The position numbers and the translations under genes are program-made. The notes beneath the pieces were generated by a model. The model saw only the letters and a list, made by a program, of their open reading frames with translations. It was not told the DNA's origin and ran no database searches. Positions 17,414 to 29,511 of a stretch of DNA of 64,000 bases are shown piece after piece; position 1 is the first letter of the stretch, and each line of letters starts with the position of its first letter. Source of the DNA: Haloflavibacter putidus (GTDB lineage: Bacteria; Bacteroidota; Bacteroidia; Flavobacteriales; Flavobacteriaceae); assembly GCF_006546625.1 (NCBI RefSeq), contig NZ_VIAR01000006.1, forward strand, positions 1 through 64,000, read 5' to 3'.

Positions 17414-17448
17414 AAAAAAAATCCGAAGCTTAAAACTTCGGATTTTTT
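17414..17448. terminator. Bidirectional terminator between prfC and DUF3467 gene
   Basis: Stem ATCCGAAG / CTTCGGAT with a short loop, flanked by an A-tract on the left and a T-tract on the right, serving the converging genes that end at 17402 and 17466. Confidence 0.9.
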
Positions 17449-17465
17449 TGTTTTTTCCTAATTAT

Positions 17466-17780
17466 TTATGCTTGGCCTGTTGGACCAAAATTTAAAGGAA
17501 TATTTGGTTTATCGTAATCTCGTATTTCGCCGTGAGCGTTTTCAAATTTTTTAATATTTCCGCCTAAAGCTTTCAACAAACGTTTGGCGTGTTGCGGAGT
17601 TAATATTATTCTAGACTTAACCTTGCTTTTTGGCGTACCCGGCATAATACTGACAAAATCTATCACAAATTCTGAAGCAGAATGGTTTACAATTGCTAAG
17701 TTACTGTACTCACCTTGAGCCGTAGCTTCGTCTAATTCAATATTTAATTTCTTTTGATTATTTTTCTTTTCCTCACTCAT
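17466..17780 (-). CDS. DUF3467 family protein
   Basis: A 104-residue cytoplasmic protein matching DUF3467 (core ...GEYSNLAIVNHSASEFVIDF... and RIILTPQHAKRLLKAL). The family is widespread in Bacteroidota and commonly found downstream of rpoC, as here. No function is established. A strong terminator sits between rpoC and this gene. I saw no good -7 element before it, so it may depend on read-through. Confidence 0.88.
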   Translation of the reverse strand: MSEEKKNNQKKLNIELDEATAQGEYSNLAIVNHSASEFVIDFVSIMPGTPKSKVKSRIILTPQHAKRLLKALGGNIKKFENAHGEIRDYDKPNIPLNFGPTGQA

Positions 17781-17811
17781 TTCACTGTATTTAATTACTA
17801 ATGCACTAAAA

Positions 17812-17847
17812 TAAAAAAAGCGCTGTGAATAACAGCGCTTTTTCGTT
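17812..17847 (-). terminator. Terminator of the rpoBC transcript
   Basis: Perfect inverted repeat (AGCGCTGT / ACAGCGCT) with five-base loop and T-run on both strands, just past the rpoC stop at 17861. Confidence 0.88.
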
Positions 17848-17860
17848 TTATTATAAAAGA

Positions 17861-20800
17861 TTAGTTGTAATTAACCTCTTGTTTTTCTTCCATCATTTCT
17901 TCAAACTCTTCTTTAGAGCCCACAATAATATTATCGTATTCACGCATTCCGGTACCAGCCGGTATTTTGTGTCCAACAATAACATTTTCTTTAAGGCCTT
18001 CTAAATTATCTACTTTACCGCTTACCGCAGCTTCGTTTAATACTTTAGTTGTTTCTTGGAAAGAAGCAGCAGAAATAAATGATTTTGTTTGCAACGATGC
18101 TCTGGTAATACCTTGTAAAATTGGCGTTGCCGTAGCAGGTTGTGCATCTCTTGCTGTTGCCAAAGCTTTATCTTCGCGACGCAATAAAGAGTTTTCATCT
18201 CTTAATTGTCGTGCAGTTAAGATTTGTCCCGCTTTAAGATTTTCGCTATCGCCTGCATCTTCAATTACTTTCTTACCAAAAATATCGTCGTTCTCTTCAA
18301 TAAAATCAGATTTATGTACTAATTGATTTTCTAAGAAAATAGTATCTCCCGGATCTTGAATTTTAACTTTACGCATCATTTGTCTTACAACAACTTCAAA
18401 ATGCTTATCGTTAATCTTAACCCCTTGTAATCTATAAACTTCTTGTACTTCGTTTACCAAATATTGCTGTACAGCGTTTGGACCTTTGATGTTCAAGATG
18501 TCTTCTGGAGTAATAGAACCGTCTGATAATGGCATTCCTGCACGAACATAATCGTTTTCTTGAACTAAGATTTGATTAGAAAGTTTTACTAAGTACTTTT
18601 TAACTTCGCCTAGTTTAGACTCTACAATTATCTCGCGGTTACCACGTTTAATTTTCCCAAAAGAAACAACCCCATCAATCTCACTTACTACGGCAGGATT
18701 TGAAGGGTTACGTGCTTCAAACAATTCTGTAACACGAGGAAGACCACCTGTAATATCTCCAGCTTTTGAAGATTTACGTGGAATTTTAACCAAGATTTTA
18801 CCAATCTTAATTTTCTCGCCATCATCTACCATCAAGTGAGCTCCTACAGGCAAGTTGTACGAACGAATTACTTCGTCTCCTTTACCCATAATTAATAAAG
18901 TAGGAATCTTTTTCTTGTTTCTAGATTCTGAGATTACTTTCTCTTGAAAACCTGTCTGCTCATCTGTTTCAACTTGATAAGTAACGCCTTGTTCAAGATT
19001 TTCGAATTTGATTTTTCCGGCAAATTCAGAAATAATAACCCCGTTATACGGATCCCATTGACAGATTTTGGTTCCTTCTGTAACCTTGTCTCCAGGTTTT
19101 ATAAATAATTCTGCCCCGTAAGGTATAACATTGGTACTTAAAACAATACCCGTGTCCGGATCTACAATTTTAACTTCGGAAGTTCTAGATATAACAATTT
19201 CTGCTTTATCTCCTTCTGCGTTTTCTCCTTTTACGGTTTTTAAATCATCAATTTCGGCAATACCGTCAAATTTAGAGATTACCTTATTGTCTTCTGAAAT
19301 GTTTCCTGCAATACCACCTACGTGGAAGGTACGAAGCGTTAACTGTGTACCAGGTTCTCCAATAGATTGCGCAGCTACTACCCCAACGGCTTCTCCGCGT
19401 TGTACTGTTTTACCTGTTGCTAAGTTTCTACCATAACATTTTACACAAATACCTTTTTTAGCTTCACAACTTAAGGCAGAACGTACTTCTACAGCATCTA
19501 AAACAGACTTTTCAATTTTAGTTACTATTGCTTCGTCAATTTCTTCTCCTGCTTCTGCATAAAGCTCTTGTGTAATAGGATCTATAATATCATTAAGAGC
19601 TGTTCTACCAAGAACACGCGCTCCTAATGTTTCTATTACTTCTTCGTTCTTTTTTAAGGCTTTAACCTCTATTCCACGTAAAGTGCCACAATCTTCTTCT
19701 CCTACAATTACATCTTGCGAAACGTCTACCAATCTACGGGTTAAATAACCTGCATCGGCCGTTTTAAGTGCGGTATCGGCAAGACCTTTACGCGCCCCGT
19801 GTGTAGAAATAAAGTATTCTAAAATAGAAAGACCTTCCTTAAAGTTAGAAAGAATTGGGTTTTCAATAATTTCTCCTCCTCCGGTGTTCGATTTTTTAGG
19901 CTTTGCCATCAAACCACGCATACCGGTAAGCTGTCTAATCTGCTCTTTAGAACCACGAGCTCCAGAATCTAACATCATATAAACGGAGTTAAACCCTTGC
20001 TGGTCTTCTCTAATTCTTTTCATAGCCAACTCGGTAAGGTTAGCATTTGTAGCTGTCCAAATATCAATAACTTGGTTATAACGTTCGTTATTGGTAATAA
20101 GACCCATATTATAGTTACCCATAATACCATCTACTTGCTCATTGGCTTCTTTGATCATGTCTTCTTTTTCTTTAGGGATAATAATATCTCCTAAAGAGAA
20201 AGAAAGTCCGCCTCTAAATGCAAAGCCGTAACCAAGGTCTTTAATTTTATCTAAGAATTCTCCGGTTTCCGGCACGCTGGTTACTTTTAAAATTTTACCA
20301 ATAATATCTCTTAAAGATTTTTTGGTCAAAACTTCGTTAACATAACCTGCAGCTTCCGGTACTTCTTCGTTAAATATAACTCGCCCAACGGTTGTTTCTA
20401 CCAATTGCGACACCAACTCGCCTTCATCATTAAAGTCTTTTGTCTTAACTTTAATCTGCGCGTTTAAGTGAACGCGTTTTTCATTATAGGCAATAATTAC
20501 TTCTTCTGGAGAATAGAAAGTTAGACCTTCTCCTTTAATTGGCACCTCTTTGGTAGATTCTCTCAATTTGGTCATGTAATAAAGACCTAAAACCATATCC
20601 TGAGATGGTACCGTTACCGGAGAACCATTTGCAGGGTTTAAGATATTATGAGAAGCCAACATTAATAATTGTGCTTCTAAAATAGCTTCTGGTCCTAATG
20701 GTAAGTGAACTGCCATCTGGTCACCATCAAAATCGGCATTAAATGCAGTACAAACCAACGGGTGCAATTGAATTGCTTTACCCTCAATTAATTTTGGTTG

Positions 20801-22162
20801 GAAAGCTTGAATACCTAAACGGTGCAAAGTAGGCGCACGGTTAAGTAATACCGGATGTCCTTTTAATACATTTTCTAAAATGTCCCAAACTACCGGTTCT
20901 TTCTTATCTATTATCTTTTTGGCAGATTTTACTGTTTTAACAATACCTCTTTCAATCAGTTTTCTAATTACAAAAGGCTTGTACAATTCTGCTGCCATAT
21001 TTTTAGGAAGACCACACTCATACAATTTCATTTCTGGCCCAACCACAATTACAGAACGTGCTGAATAATCTACACGTTTACCTAGTAAGTTTTGACGGAA
21101 ACGTCCTTGTTTTCCTTTTAAGGAATCTGATAGTGATTTTAATGGTCTGTTAGAATCTGTTTTAACGGCAGAAGATTTTCTGGTATTGTCAAACAAAGAA
21201 TCTACAGATTCTTGCAACATACGTTTTTCGTTACGTAGGATAACTTCAGGAGCTTTAATCTCCATCAATCGCTTTAAACGGTTGTTACGTATAATTACTC
21301 TTCTATATAAATCGTTTAAGTCTGAAGTTGCAAAACGCCCTCCATCTAACGGCACCAACGGTCTAAGTTCTGGCGGTATTACAGGAACCACTTTCATGAT
21401 CATCCATTCCGGCAGGTTTTCTTGGTTTTCGTTAGCATCGCGGAAAGCTTCAACAACCTGCAACCTTTTTAAGGCTTCTGTTTTACGTTGTTTAGAAGTT
21501 TCGTTATTTGCTTTATGACGTAAATCGTACGAAAGCTCATCTAAATCTAATCTTTTTAAGATTTCGATAAGACATTCTGCTCCCATTTTGGCGATAAATT
21601 TGTTAGGGTCTGAATCTTCTAACTGGTAATTTTCTCGCGGAAGCTCATCTAAAACATTTAAGTATTCTTCCTCCGTAAGGAAATCCATTTTCTTTAATGG
21701 TTCTCCTTCTTCATTTTTTGCGTTACCGGGTTGTATTACCACATATCTTTCGTAGTAAATAATCATATCTAATTTCTTAGATGGGATACCCAATAAATAA
21801 CCTATTTTGTTTGGCAAAGAGCGGAAATACCAAATATGCGCTACCGGCACTACCAAATTGATATGCCCTACGCGATCTCTTCGAACTTTTTTCTCTGTTA
21901 CTTCTACTCCACATCTGTCACATACAATCCCCTTGTAACGAATTCTTTTATATTTACCGCAAGCACATTCGTAGTCTTTTACAGGACCAAAAATACGTTC
22001 GCAAAACAAACCGTCTCTTTCTGGTTTGTGCGTACGGTAATTAATTGTTTCTGGTTTTAAAACCTCTCCTCTCGACTCCGCCAAGATCGATTCTGGAGAT
22101 GCTAAACCAATGGAGATTTTATTAAATCTCTTTTGTGTATTCTTGTCATTATTTCTTGCCAT
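17861..22162 (-). CDS. rpoC: RNA polymerase beta' subunit
   Basis: The 1433-residue beta' subunit, complete. The zinc-binding Cys cluster ECACGKYK...CDRCGVEVT is near residues 68-90. The catalytic magnesium loop [15 protein letters not shown] is near residue 475 and carries the three Asp. The second Cys cluster [19 protein letters not shown] is in the C-terminal half. It lies 78 bp downstream of rpoB, with a perfect hairpin in the gap, and ends before a strong terminator. Confidence 0.99.
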   Translation of the reverse strand: MARNNDKNTQKRFNKISIGLASPESILAESRGEVLKPETINYRTHKPERDGLFCERIFGPVKDYECACGKYKRIRYKGIVCDRCGVEVTEKKVRRDRVGHINLVVPVAHIWYFRSLPNKIGYLLGIPSKKLDMIIYYERYVVIQPGNAKNEEGEPLKKMDFLTEEEYLNVLDELPRENYQLEDSDPNKFIAKMGAECLIEILKRLDLDELSYDLRHKANNETSKQRKTEALKRLQVVEAFRDANENQENLPEWMIMKVVPVIPPELRPLVPLDGGRFATSDLNDLYRRVIIRNNRLKRLMEIKAPEVILRNEKRMLQESVDSLFDNTRKSSAVKTDSNRPLKSLSDSLKGKQGRFRQNLLGKRVDYSARSVIVVGPEMKLYECGLPKNMAAELYKPFVIRKLIERGIVKTVKSAKKIIDKKEPVVWDILENVLKGHPVLLNRAPTLHRLGIQAFQPKLIEGKAIQLHPLVCTAFNADFDGDQMAVHLPLGPEAILEAQLLMLASHNILNPANGSPVTVPSQDMVLGLYYMTKLRESTKEVPIKGEGLTFYSPEEVIIAYNEKRVHLNAQIKVKTKDFNDEGELVSQLVETTVGRVIFNEEVPEAAGYVNEVLTKKSLRDIIGKILKVTSVPETGEFLDKIKDLGYGFAFRGGLSFSLGDIIIPKEKEDMIKEANEQVDGIMGNYNMGLITNNERYNQVIDIWTATNANLTELAMKRIREDQQGFNSVYMMLDSGARGSKEQIRQLTGMRGLMAKPKKSNTGGGEIIENPILSNFKEGLSILEYFISTHGARKGLADTALKTADAGYLTRRLVDVSQDVIVGEEDCGTLRGIEVKALKKNEEVIETLGARVLGRTALNDIIDPITQELYAEAGEEIDEAIVTKIEKSVLDAVEVRSALSCEAKKGICVKCYGRNLATGKTVQRGEAVGVVAAQSIGEPGTQLTLRTFHVGGIAGNISEDNKVISKFDGIAEIDDLKTVKGENAEGDKAEIVISRTSEVKIVDPDTGIVLSTNVIPYGAELFIKPGDKVTEGTKICQWDPYNGVIISEFAGKIKFENLEQGVTYQVETDEQTGFQEKVISESRNKKKIPTLLIMGKGDEVIRSYNLPVGAHLMVDDGEKIKIGKILVKIPRKSSKAGDITGGLPRVTELFEARNPSNPAVVSEIDGVVSFGKIKRGNREIIVESKLGEVKKYLVKLSNQILVQENDYVRAGMPLSDGSITPEDILNIKGPNAVQQYLVNEVQEVYRLQGVKINDKHFEVVVRQMMRKVKIQDPGDTIFLENQLVHKSDFIEENDDIFGKKVIEDAGDSENLKAGQILTARQLRDENSLLRREDKALATARDAQPATATPILQGITRASLQTKSFISAASFQETTKVLNEAAVSGKVDNLEGLKENVIVGHKIPAGTGMREYDNIIVGSKEEFEEMMEEKQEVNYN

Positions 22163-22207
22163 AATCTATGGTACTAAAAGAATTATTCTAAAAAATTAAC
22201 GAAAACT

Positions 22208-22236
22208 ATTACCTCCAAAACTGGTTTGGAGGTAAT
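22208..22236 (-). promoter_or_regulatory. Perfect 12-bp hairpin in the rpoB-rpoC gap
   Basis: Arms 22208-22219 and 22225-22236 are exact reverse complements with a 5-nt loop. On the transcribed strand it lies just after the rpoB stop and is followed by AGTTTTCG rather than a long U-run. It looks more like an RNA processing or stabilising element, or a weak attenuator, than a terminator (inference). Confidence 0.7.
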
Positions 22237-22240
22237 GGTT

Positions 22241-25200
22241 TTACTCTTTAAGTTGTATATCGAGTCCTAAACCTTTTAATTCGTGCATTAACACGTTAAA
22301 AGATTCGGGCAAGCCGGGCTCTGGCATTGGTTCTCCTTTTACGATAGACTCGTATGTCTTAGCCCTTCCTATCACATCATCAGATTTTACGGTCAAAATT
22401 TCACGTAAAGTGCTTGATGCGCCGTAAGCTTCTAAGGCCCAAACTTCCATTTCTCCAAAACGCTGACCACCAAACTGTGCTTTACCACCTAATGGTTGTT
22501 GCGTAATTAAGGAATATGGCCCAATAGAACGTGCGTGCATCTTATCTTCAATCATATGCCCTAATTTAAGCATATAAATCACTCCAACTGTTGCGGGCTG
22601 GTCAAATCTATCTCCGGTACCGCCATCATATAAATGGGTGTGACCAAATCTAGGAATACCAGCTTTATCTGTCAACTCATTAATATGGTCTATAGTTGCG
22701 CCATCAAAAATTGGAGTAGCATATTTCTGCCCTAATTTTTGTCCTGCCCATCCTAAAACCGTTTCATAAATCTGTCCAATATTCATACGTGATGGTACCC
22801 CAAGTGGGTTTAACACGATGTCTACAGGCGTTCCATCTTCTAAGAAAGGCATGTCTTCTTGACGTACAATACGAGCTACAATACCTTTGTTACCGTGACG
22901 TCCTGCCATCTTATCTCCAACTTTTAATTTACGTTTTTTAGCAACATAAACCTTGGCTAGTTTGATAATACCAGATGGCAACTCGTCTCCTACAGTTATG
23001 GTAAACTTCTCTCTTCTAAGGTTACCTTGCAGGTCGTTTTCTTTAATTTTATAATTGTGCAATAAATCTGCAACCAATGCATTTAAATGATCGTCTGTCG
23101 TCCACGTACCGCTAGTAAGGTGCGTATAATCGTCTACGGAGTTAAGCATTTTTAAGGTATATTTTTTACCTTTTGGTAATACATCTTCTCCTAAATCATT
23201 TTGCACTCCCTGTGCGGTTTTACCACCAACAATTGCAAAAAGTTTATCGATTAAATCAGATTTTAAAGCTTCAAACTTAACTCTGTACTTATCTTCTAAG
23301 CGTGCAATGTCTTCTTTATCCTGCGCTCGTTTACGCTTATCTTTGATAGCACGTGCAAAGAGTTTTTTATTAATTACCACTCCTTCTAAAGATGGAGAAG
23401 CTTTTAAAGAAGCATCTTTTACATCTCCTGCTTTGTCTCCAAAAATAGCACGTAGTAACTTCTCCTCAGGTGTTGGATCTGATTCTCCTTTTGGCGTAAT
23501 CTTACCAATTAAAATATCGCCGGGTTTAACCTCTGCTCCAATACGAATCATTCCGTGCTCATCTAAATCTTTAGTAGCTTCTTCAGAAACGTTAGGAATA
23601 TCGTTGGTTAACTCTTCGTTACCTAATTTGGTATCGCGTACTTCCAAACTATATTCATCAATATGAATAGAAGTAAAGATATCTTCTCTTACTACCTTTT
23701 CGGAAATAACAATTGCATCCTCAAAGTTATACCCTTTCCAAGGCATAAAGGCAACTTTCATGTTTCTACCCAAAGCAAGTTCTCCTGCTTCTGTAGCATA
23801 ACCTTGACATAAAACCTGGCCTTTTTTAACCCGATCTCCTACCCGTACGATTGGTTTTAAGTTTACGGAAGTACCTTGATTGGTTTTTCTAAACTTAATT
23901 AAATCGTAGGTTTTAGAATCAGAATCAAAGCTTACCATACGCTCTTCTTCTGTTCTATCGTATTTGATAGTAATTTTTTGTGCGTCTACATATTCTACGG
24001 TTCCGTCTCCTTCTGCATTCATTAAAACACGGGAATCTGAAGCTACTTGACGCTCTAAACCGGTTCCTACGATGGGTGAATCTACACGTAATAATGGCAC
24101 AGCTTGACGCATCATATTAGATCCCATTAAGGCACGGTTTGCATCATCATGCTCTAAGAACGGTATTAAAGATGCCGAGATAGAAGAAATCTGATTAGGA
24201 GCAACATCTGTAAAATGCACTTCTTTAGGATCTACTACCGGGAAGTCTCCTTCCATTCTAGCAATAACTTTGTCTGTATTGATGGTACCGTCATCTTTGA
24301 TAGGAATATTTGCTTGTGCAATTAATTTTCCTTCTTCTTCTTCCGCAGAAAAATATACAGGTTCGTTTTCCACATCCATCTTTCCGTCTTCTACCTTTCG
24401 GTAAGGCGTTTCTATAAAGCCCATACCGTTTACTTTGGCAAAAACAGATAGCGAAGAAATCAAACCAATGTTTGGCCCTTCAGGAGTTTCAATAGGACAT
24501 AGTCTTCCGTAATGCGTATAATGCACATCTCGCACCTCAAATCCAGCTCTTTCTCTAGATAAACCTCCCGGACCTAATGCAGACAAACGACGCTTGTGTG
24601 TAATTTCTGCCAAGGGGTTGGTTTGGTCCATAAACTGTGACAACTGGTTGGTACCAAAAAAAGAATTGATTACAGACGATAAAGTCTTCGCGTTAATCAA
24701 ATCTATTGGTGTAAACACTTCGTTGTCGCGCACATTCATTCTTTCACGAATGGTTCTGGCCATACGTGCAAGACCTACACCAAATTGTTGCGATAATTGT
24801 TCTCCTACCGTACGTACACGACGATTAGAAAGGTGATCAATATCATCAATCTCTGCTTTAGAGTTGATAAGTTCTATTAAATACTTAATAATGGTAATAA
24901 TATCTTCTTTGGTAAGCACTTGCTTATCCATTTCTATATTAAGACCTAATTTTTTATTCATACGGTAACGACCAACTTCGCCTAAGTTATAACGTTGATC
25001 TGAGAAGAATAATTTATCTATTATTCCTCTAGCCGTTTCTTCATCTGGCGGCTCGGCGTTACGTAATTGTCTATATATATGCTCTACCGCCTCTTTTTCT
25101 GAGTTCGTAGGATCTTTTTGCAATGTATTGTGAATAATTGCATAATCGCCGGTAGAGTTATCTTCTTTATGTAAAAGTATAGTTTTGGTTCCTGTTTCCA

Positions 25201-26053
25201 GAATTTCCTCTATATGGTCTTTTTCAAGCTCTGTATCACGATCTAATACAATTTCGTTTCTTTCTATAGAAACTACTTCCCCGGTGTCTTCATCTACAAA
25301 ATCTTCATACCAAGTATTAAGTACACGGGCTGCTAACTTGCGTCCCAGAACTTTTTTAAGACCGGTTTTGCTTACTTTAACTTCTTCTGCAAGGTCAAAA
25401 ATTTCTAAAATATCTTTATCTCTTTCAAAACCAATTGCACGGAATAAAGTAGTTACCGGTAATTTCTTTTTACGGTCAATGTAAGCGTACATTACGCTGT
25501 TTATATCTGTGGCAAACTCTATCCAAGAACCTTTAAAAGGAATTACTCTGGCAGAGTATAATTTTGTTCCGTTGGCGTGGAACGATTGTCCAAAGAATAC
25601 ACCAGGAGAACGGTGCAATTGTGAAACCACTACGCGTTCTGCTCCATTGATACAAAAAGTACCGCTTGGCGTCATATAAGGTATTGTACCCAAGTATACG
25701 TCCTGTACAATAGTTTCAAAATCTTCATGTTCCGGATCTGTACAATATAATTTTAACCTAGCTTTTAATGGAACACTATAGGTCAAACCTCTCTCTATAC
25801 ATTCTTGAATGGAATAGCGAGGAGGATCTACGAAATAATCTAAAAACTCGAGTACGAATTGATTACGCGTATCGGTAATCGGGAAATTCTCTTGAAAAGT
25901 ATTGTACAAGCCTTCATTTCCCCTTTCTTCTGATTTTGTTTCTAATTGGAAGAAATCTTGAAACGATTTTATCTGTATATCCAAAAAGTCTGGATAATCA
26001 GGCTTATTCTTTACAGAAGAGAAATTCAATCTTTCAGTTTGCGTTTCTAACAT
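22241..26053 (-). CDS. rpoB: RNA polymerase beta subunit
   Basis: The complete 1270-residue beta subunit, begun at [13 protein letters not shown]. Recognisable conserved blocks include the rifampicin region with [23 protein letters not shown], followed by [22 protein letters not shown]. The C-terminal part carries [24 protein letters not shown]. The rifampicin-site residues (Q, D, H and S in the usual places) look wild-type. It lies between two intercistronic hairpins, downstream of rplL and upstream of rpoC. Confidence 0.99.
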   Translation of the reverse strand: MLETQTERLNFSSVKNKPDYPDFLDIQIKSFQDFFQLETKSEERGNEGLYNTFQENFPITDTRNQFVLEFLDYFVDPPRYSIQECIERGLTYSVPLKARLKLYCTDPEHEDFETIVQDVYLGTIPYMTPSGTFCINGAERVVVSQLHRSPGVFFGQSFHANGTKLYSARVIPFKGSWIEFATDINSVMYAYIDRKKKLPVTTLFRAIGFERDKDILEIFDLAEEVKVSKTGLKKVLGRKLAARVLNTWYEDFVDEDTGEVVSIERNEIVLDRDTELEKDHIEEILETGTKTILLHKEDNSTGDYAIIHNTLQKDPTNSEKEAVEHIYRQLRNAEPPDEETARGIIDKLFFSDQRYNLGEVGRYRMNKKLGLNIEMDKQVLTKEDIITIIKYLIELINSKAEIDDIDHLSNRRVRTVGEQLSQQFGVGLARMARTIRERMNVRDNEVFTPIDLINAKTLSSVINSFFGTNQLSQFMDQTNPLAEITHKRRLSALGPGGLSRERAGFEVRDVHYTHYGRLCPIETPEGPNIGLISSLSVFAKVNGMGFIETPYRKVEDGKMDVENEPVYFSAEEEEGKLIAQANIPIKDDGTINTDKVIARMEGDFPVVDPKEVHFTDVAPNQISSISASLIPFLEHDDANRALMGSNMMRQAVPLLRVDSPIVGTGLERQVASDSRVLMNAEGDGTVEYVDAQKITIKYDRTEEERMVSFDSDSKTYDLIKFRKTNQGTSVNLKPIVRVGDRVKKGQVLCQGYATEAGELALGRNMKVAFMPWKGYNFEDAIVISEKVVREDIFTSIHIDEYSLEVRDTKLGNEELTNDIPNVSEEATKDLDEHGMIRIGAEVKPGDILIGKITPKGESDPTPEEKLLRAIFGDKAGDVKDASLKASPSLEGVVINKKLFARAIKDKRKRAQDKEDIARLEDKYRVKFEALKSDLIDKLFAIVGGKTAQGVQNDLGEDVLPKGKKYTLKMLNSVDDYTHLTSGTWTTDDHLNALVADLLHNYKIKENDLQGNLRREKFTITVGDELPSGIIKLAKVYVAKKRKLKVGDKMAGRHGNKGIVARIVRQEDMPFLEDGTPVDIVLNPLGVPSRMNIGQIYETVLGWAGQKLGQKYATPIFDGATIDHINELTDKAGIPRFGHTHLYDGGTGDRFDQPATVGVIYMLKLGHMIEDKMHARSIGPYSLITQQPLGGKAQFGGQRFGEMEVWALEAYGASSTLREILTVKSDDVIGRAKTYESIVKGEPMPEPGLPESFNVLMHELKGLGLDIQLKE

Positions 26054-26152
26054 CTATTGGACGGAATTTGAGGTTTTCAAAAAATAATTTTTGAAAGCAT
26101 AATTAACTAAAAAAATGTGTGTATTAACACGCTGCGCTTTTATACGCAAAAC

Positions 26153-26190
26153 GGTTTAGACCTCCAGGAGTAAATCCTGAGGTCTAAACC
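26153..26190 (-). promoter_or_regulatory. Long hairpin in the rplL-rpoB gap
   Basis: Arms 26153-26164 and 26179-26190 are exact 12-bp complements; after a single bulged C the stem continues with AGGA/TCCT and a GTAAA loop. On the mRNA it lies 26 nt after the rplL stop and about 100 nt before rpoB. A short TTTT follows. In E. coli the same gap holds an attenuator and an RNase III site; an equivalent role is an inference. Confidence 0.75.
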
Positions 26191-26215
26191 TAAATAAAAT
26201 TGCTCGGTAAGCTTA

Positions 26216-26593
26216 TTATTTAAGCTCAACCTCAGCTCCTGCTTCTTCTAATTGTGATTTAAGTGCTTCGGCTTCATCTTTAGCAACACCCTCTTTTACT
26301 GGAGCTGGTGCACCATCTACTAAACCTTTTGCATCTTTAAGACCAAGACCTGTTAATTCTTTTACCAGTTTTACAACTGCCAATTTAGAACCACCCGGAG
26401 CTTTTAAGATTACGTCAAACTCAGTTTGCTCTTCTTCTTCGGCTCCTTCACCAGCAGCACCGCCACCGGCAACAGCTACTGCAGCAGCTGCAGGCTCTAT
26501 ACCATATTCTTCTTTTAATATATCAGCTAACTCATTAACTTCTTTTACTGTAAGGTTAACCAATTGTTCTGCGAATTCTTTTAAATCTGCCAT
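26216..26593 (-). CDS. rplL: Ribosomal protein L7/L12 (bL12)
   Basis: A 125-residue acidic stalk protein that recruits translation factors. The N-terminal dimerisation helix ([20 protein letters not shown]) is followed by an Ala/Gly/Glu hinge and the conserved C-terminal domain [19 protein letters not shown]. It follows rplJ by 57 bp and precedes the hairpin leading to rpoB. Confidence 0.98.
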   Translation of the reverse strand: MADLKEFAEQLVNLTVKEVNELADILKEEYGIEPAAAAVAVAGGGAAGEGAEEEEQTEFDVILKAPGGSKLAVVKLVKELTGLGLKDAKGLVDGAPAPVKEGVAKDEAEALKSQLEEAGAEVELK

Positions 26594-26650
26594 TTTCTAT
26601 CGTTTTAAAATGTGTAATTTAATTTATAATTGTTAAAAAGTGCGTACGTG

Positions 26651-27169
26651 TTATTCTTTTTCAGAAAGTGTTTTAAGAATACCAGAAAGTTTACTACCAC
26701 CAGACTTAAGCGCTGAAATAACGTTTTTGGTTGGCGATTGTAACAACCCGATAATATCTCCAATAACCTCTTCTTTAGATTTGATGCTAGATAGTGTTTC
26801 TAAATACTCATCTCCAACATAAATTGCTTCATCAATAAAAGCACCTTTAAGAAGGGGTTTATCGTTTTTCTTTCTAAATTCTTTAATTACTTTGGCCGGG
26901 GCATTTCCGGTATCTGATACCATTATTGAGGTATTACCTTTCAAAACCGTTGGAAGTTCGCCGTAATCTACGCCAGATTCTTCCATTGCTTTGGCCAATA
27001 GAGTATTTTTAACTACCGATAGCTTTACATCAGCTTTAAAGCAAGCTCTTCTTAAATTAGAAGTAGTGTTTGCATCCAATCCTGATATATCTGCTAAATA
27101 AAGCGTGGAAGTATCAGCTAACTGGGCAGTTAAATCTTTTATTACTTGTGATTTTTCTTCTCTTGTCAT
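26651..27169 (-). CDS. rplJ: Ribosomal protein L10 (uL10)
   Basis: A 172-residue protein anchoring the L7/L12 stalk to 23S rRNA; starts MTREEKSQVIKDLTAQLADT. A typical LRRACFKADVKLSVVKNTLL rRNA-binding stretch is present. The rplA-rplJ gap is only 10 bp, too short for an E. coli-like L10 leader, so any autoregulation must work differently. Confidence 0.98.
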   Translation of the reverse strand: MTREEKSQVIKDLTAQLADTSTLYLADISGLDANTTSNLRRACFKADVKLSVVKNTLLAKAMEESGVDYGELPTVLKGNTSIMVSDTGNAPAKVIKEFRKKNDKPLLKGAFIDEAIYVGDEYLETLSSIKSKEEVIGDIIGLLQSPTKNVISALKSGGSKLSGILKTLSEKE

Positions 27170-27179
27170 AATAATTTAA

Positions 27180-27878
27180 TTATTGCTCAGTAAACCTTTT
27201 TGTATCAATCTCCACACTCGGGCTCATCGTGCTAGACATGTATATACTTTTAATATACACTCCTTTAGCGGCCTGAGGTTTTAATTTTACCAGCGTAGTT
27301 AATAATTCCCTTGCGTTTCCTGCAATTTTATCGGCATCAAAAGATGTTTTCCCAATTGCCGCATGAACTATACCGGTTTTATCTACTTTAAAGTCGATTT
27401 TACCAGCTTTCACATCAGCAACAGCTTTAGCAACATCCATAGTTACCGTACCTGTTTTTGGGTTAGGCATTAAACCTCTTGGTCCTAAAATTCTACCTAA
27501 AGGCCCTAATTTTCCCATAACACTAGGCATGGTCACAATAACGTCTACGTCTGTCCAACCGCCTTTGATTTTTTCTAAATATTCGTCCAAACCTACGTAG
27601 TCTGCACCGGCTTCTTTTGCTTCATCTTCCTTATCAGGTGTTACTAAAGCTAAAACCTTAATGTCCTTACCCGTACCGTGTGGTAAAGTAACAACACCTC
27701 TCACCATTTGATTCGCTTTACGCGGATCTACATTTAATCGAACTGCAAGTTCTACAGAAGGATCAAAGTTTACGTTAGAAATATCTTTTATTACAGAGGA
27801 GGCTTCTGCAACTGTATACAACTTAGCGTTGTCTAATTTTGCTTGCACCTCTTTTTGCTTTTTTGTCAATTTTGCCAT
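27180..27878 (-). CDS. rplA: Ribosomal protein L1 (uL1)
   Basis: A 232-residue L1 protein with the conserved [20 protein letters not shown] segment and [11 protein letters not shown]. Lies 17 bp after rplK and 10 bp before rplJ in the leftward ribosomal operon. Confidence 0.98.
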   Translation of the reverse strand: MAKLTKKQKEVQAKLDNAKLYTVAEASSVIKDISNVNFDPSVELAVRLNVDPRKANQMVRGVVTLPHGTGKDIKVLALVTPDKEDEAKEAGADYVGLDEYLEKIKGGWTDVDVIVTMPSVMGKLGPLGRILGPRGLMPNPKTGTVTMDVAKAVADVKAGKIDFKVDKTGIVHAAIGKTSFDADKIAGNARELLTTLVKLKPQAAKGVYIKSIYMSSTMSPSVEIDTKRFTEQ

Positions 27879-27895
27879 TTTACTTTCTTTTTGGA

Positions 27896-28333
27896 TTAAA
27901 ACGGTGCATCACCTTTTACAGTTATTCCCATAGACCGTGCGGTGCCGGCTACCATTTTCATAGCAGACTCGACAGTAAAAGCGTTTAAATCTTGCATTTT
28001 ATCTTCTGCAATAGCTTTTACTTGATCCCAAGTAACACTAGCGACTTTTTTACGGTTTGGTTCTCCAGAACCTTTCTTATTTTTAGATGCTTCTAGGAGT
28101 TGAACGGCAGCCGGTGGAGTTTTAATAACAAAATCAAATGATTTGTCTTTATATACTGTTATGTCTACCGGCAAAACCTTGCCTGCCTTATCTTGGGTTC
28201 TACCATTGAATTGCTTACAGAATTCCATGATATTTACCCCGGCAGCACCTAAAGCAGGTCCAACTGGTGGTGAAGGGTTAGCAGCACCTCCGCGGACTTG
28301 TAGTTTTACAACTTTACTTACTTCTTTTGCCAT
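27896..28333 (-). CDS. rplK: Ribosomal protein L11 (uL11)
   Basis: A 145-residue L11 protein, starting [20 protein letters not shown], with the conserved [19 protein letters not shown] loop that contacts the GTPase-associated rRNA. Located 74 bp after nusG. Confidence 0.98.
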   Translation of the reverse strand: MAKEVSKVVKLQVRGGAANPSPPVGPALGAAGVNIMEFCKQFNGRTQDKAGKVLPVDITVYKDKSFDFVIKTPPAAVQLLEASKNKKGSGEPNRKKVASVTWDQVKAIAEDKMQDLNAFTVESAMKMVAGTARSMGITVKGDAPF

Positions 28334-28407
28334 TTTTTAATTTTTAATTTGAATTAATCTAAAAGTGGAAGCATTAAGAATAATTCTAATTATATAAGCG
28401 TAACAAC

Positions 28408-28959
28408 TTAAACTTTTTCTACTTGCATATAACTGAGTTCTAATGGTGTTTTTCTTCCAAAGATTTTTACCATTACTTCCAGTTTTCTTTTTTCTTCGTT
28501 AACGCGCTCTATAGTACCATTAAAACCATTAAAAGGACCATCGATAACCTTAATTGTCTCTCCAATATTATAAGGAATCGCAACGCTGTCTTCTTGTACC
28601 GCCAACTCATCTACATCTCCTAGCATACGGTCAACTTCAGACTTTCTTAACGGCACAGGATCTCCTCCTTTAGTTTCTCCTAAGAAACCAATAACGCCGT
28701 TTATTCCTTTAATAATATGCGGAATTTCCCCACTTAGGTTAGCTTTAACCATCACGTAACCGGGAAAATATACGCGTTCTTTATTAACTTTTTTACCTTT
28801 TCTGATTTGAACAACTTTTTCTGTAGGTACCAAAACCTCTTCCAAATACTCTTCTAAACCTTCATGGGCTATTTCTTTTTCTATATAATCTTTAATCTTA
28901 TTTTCTTGACCGCTTACCGATCTAACCACATACCATTTTTTCAACTTATCTTCAGCCAT
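28408..28959 (-). CDS. nusG: Transcription factor NusG
   Basis: A 183-residue NusG: N-terminal NGN domain (KKWYVVRSVSGQENKIKDYI and KVNKERVYFPGYVMV) and a C-terminal KOW motif (GETIKVIDGPFNGFNGTIE). It binds RNA polymerase and couples it to ribosomes or Rho. It follows secE by 10 bp. Confidence 0.98.
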   Translation of the reverse strand: MAEDKLKKWYVVRSVSGQENKIKDYIEKEIAHEGLEEYLEEVLVPTEKVVQIRKGKKVNKERVYFPGYVMVKANLSGEIPHIIKGINGVIGFLGETKGGDPVPLRKSEVDRMLGDVDELAVQEDSVAIPYNIGETIKVIDGPFNGFNGTIERVNEEKRKLEVMVKIFGRKTPLELSYMQVEKV

Positions 28960-28969
28960 AAAGCGATTT

Positions 28970-29167
28970 TTAAGATTTAACCCACTTAAAGTATTCTTCT
29001 ATAATTTCACCAAACACCGAATCTACACCCCATATTGCTAAAGAGAAAATTACCGAAAATACTAAAACGATTACGGTTAACCGCTGCGCTTCCGCATAGG
29101 TTGGCCAGGTTACATGGTTTTTAAGCTCATCGTAAGACTGCGATATATAATTTACAAATCCTGCCAT
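28970..29167 (-). CDS. secE: Preprotein translocase subunit SecE
   Basis: A 65-residue SecE with the amphipathic YDELKNHVTWPTYAEAQR segment and one C-terminal membrane helix, the minimal single-helix form. It partners SecY/SecG in the inner membrane and sits directly upstream of nusG as in most bacteria. Confidence 0.97.
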   Translation of the reverse strand: MAGFVNYISQSYDELKNHVTWPTYAEAQRLTVIVLVFSVIFSLAIWGVDSVFGEIIEEYFKWVKS

Positions 29168-29511
29168 TTTTAAATTTTATTTGAGGTCAAAGAAACTTCC
29201 CTGTTTTTACTACTGAAAGTCTCAAGCCGGTATTTTTTATATTTAAGTTCTATTATCTTTAAATACCTTACATAACTTTCTAACTTTATACTTTGAAAAA
29301 AAATTTATGTAAAAAGAACTATTTATTTTTTCTCTTCTATTGCGCTTTTCCGCGAAAGCTTTAAATTTATGATTTAACGCTCAACAAAATGAGCCAGAAA
29401 TCACAATCTAAAATTCCATTCTCGCAAGGGTTGAGAGGCTCCTTTCGACTCCGTTATCACTTCGCTCAAGATAAACTTCTCGCCTCACCAAATCCAACAT
29501 TTCAATATTCG
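29168..29511. other. 344-bp gap between secE and tRNA-Trp
   Basis: AT-rich sequence with no credible gene. It holds a GCTTTTCCGCGAAAGC motif at 29344-29359 (its reverse complement recurs at 45443-45458) and a 19/20 copy of the tRNA-Trp 3' end at 29422-29441. In most relatives I recall, the tRNA and secE are much closer, so the gap itself looks enlarged. Confidence 0.6.
29422..29441 (-). repeat. Duplicated 3' end of tRNA-Trp
   Basis: Bases 29422-29441 match 29509-29528 (discriminator, acceptor 3' strand and T-stem side of tRNA-Trp) at 19 of 20 positions, in the same orientation, 87 bp apart. This layout resembles the attachment-site pair left by tRNA-targeting elements, though no integrase accompanies it. 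Confidence 0.7.
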
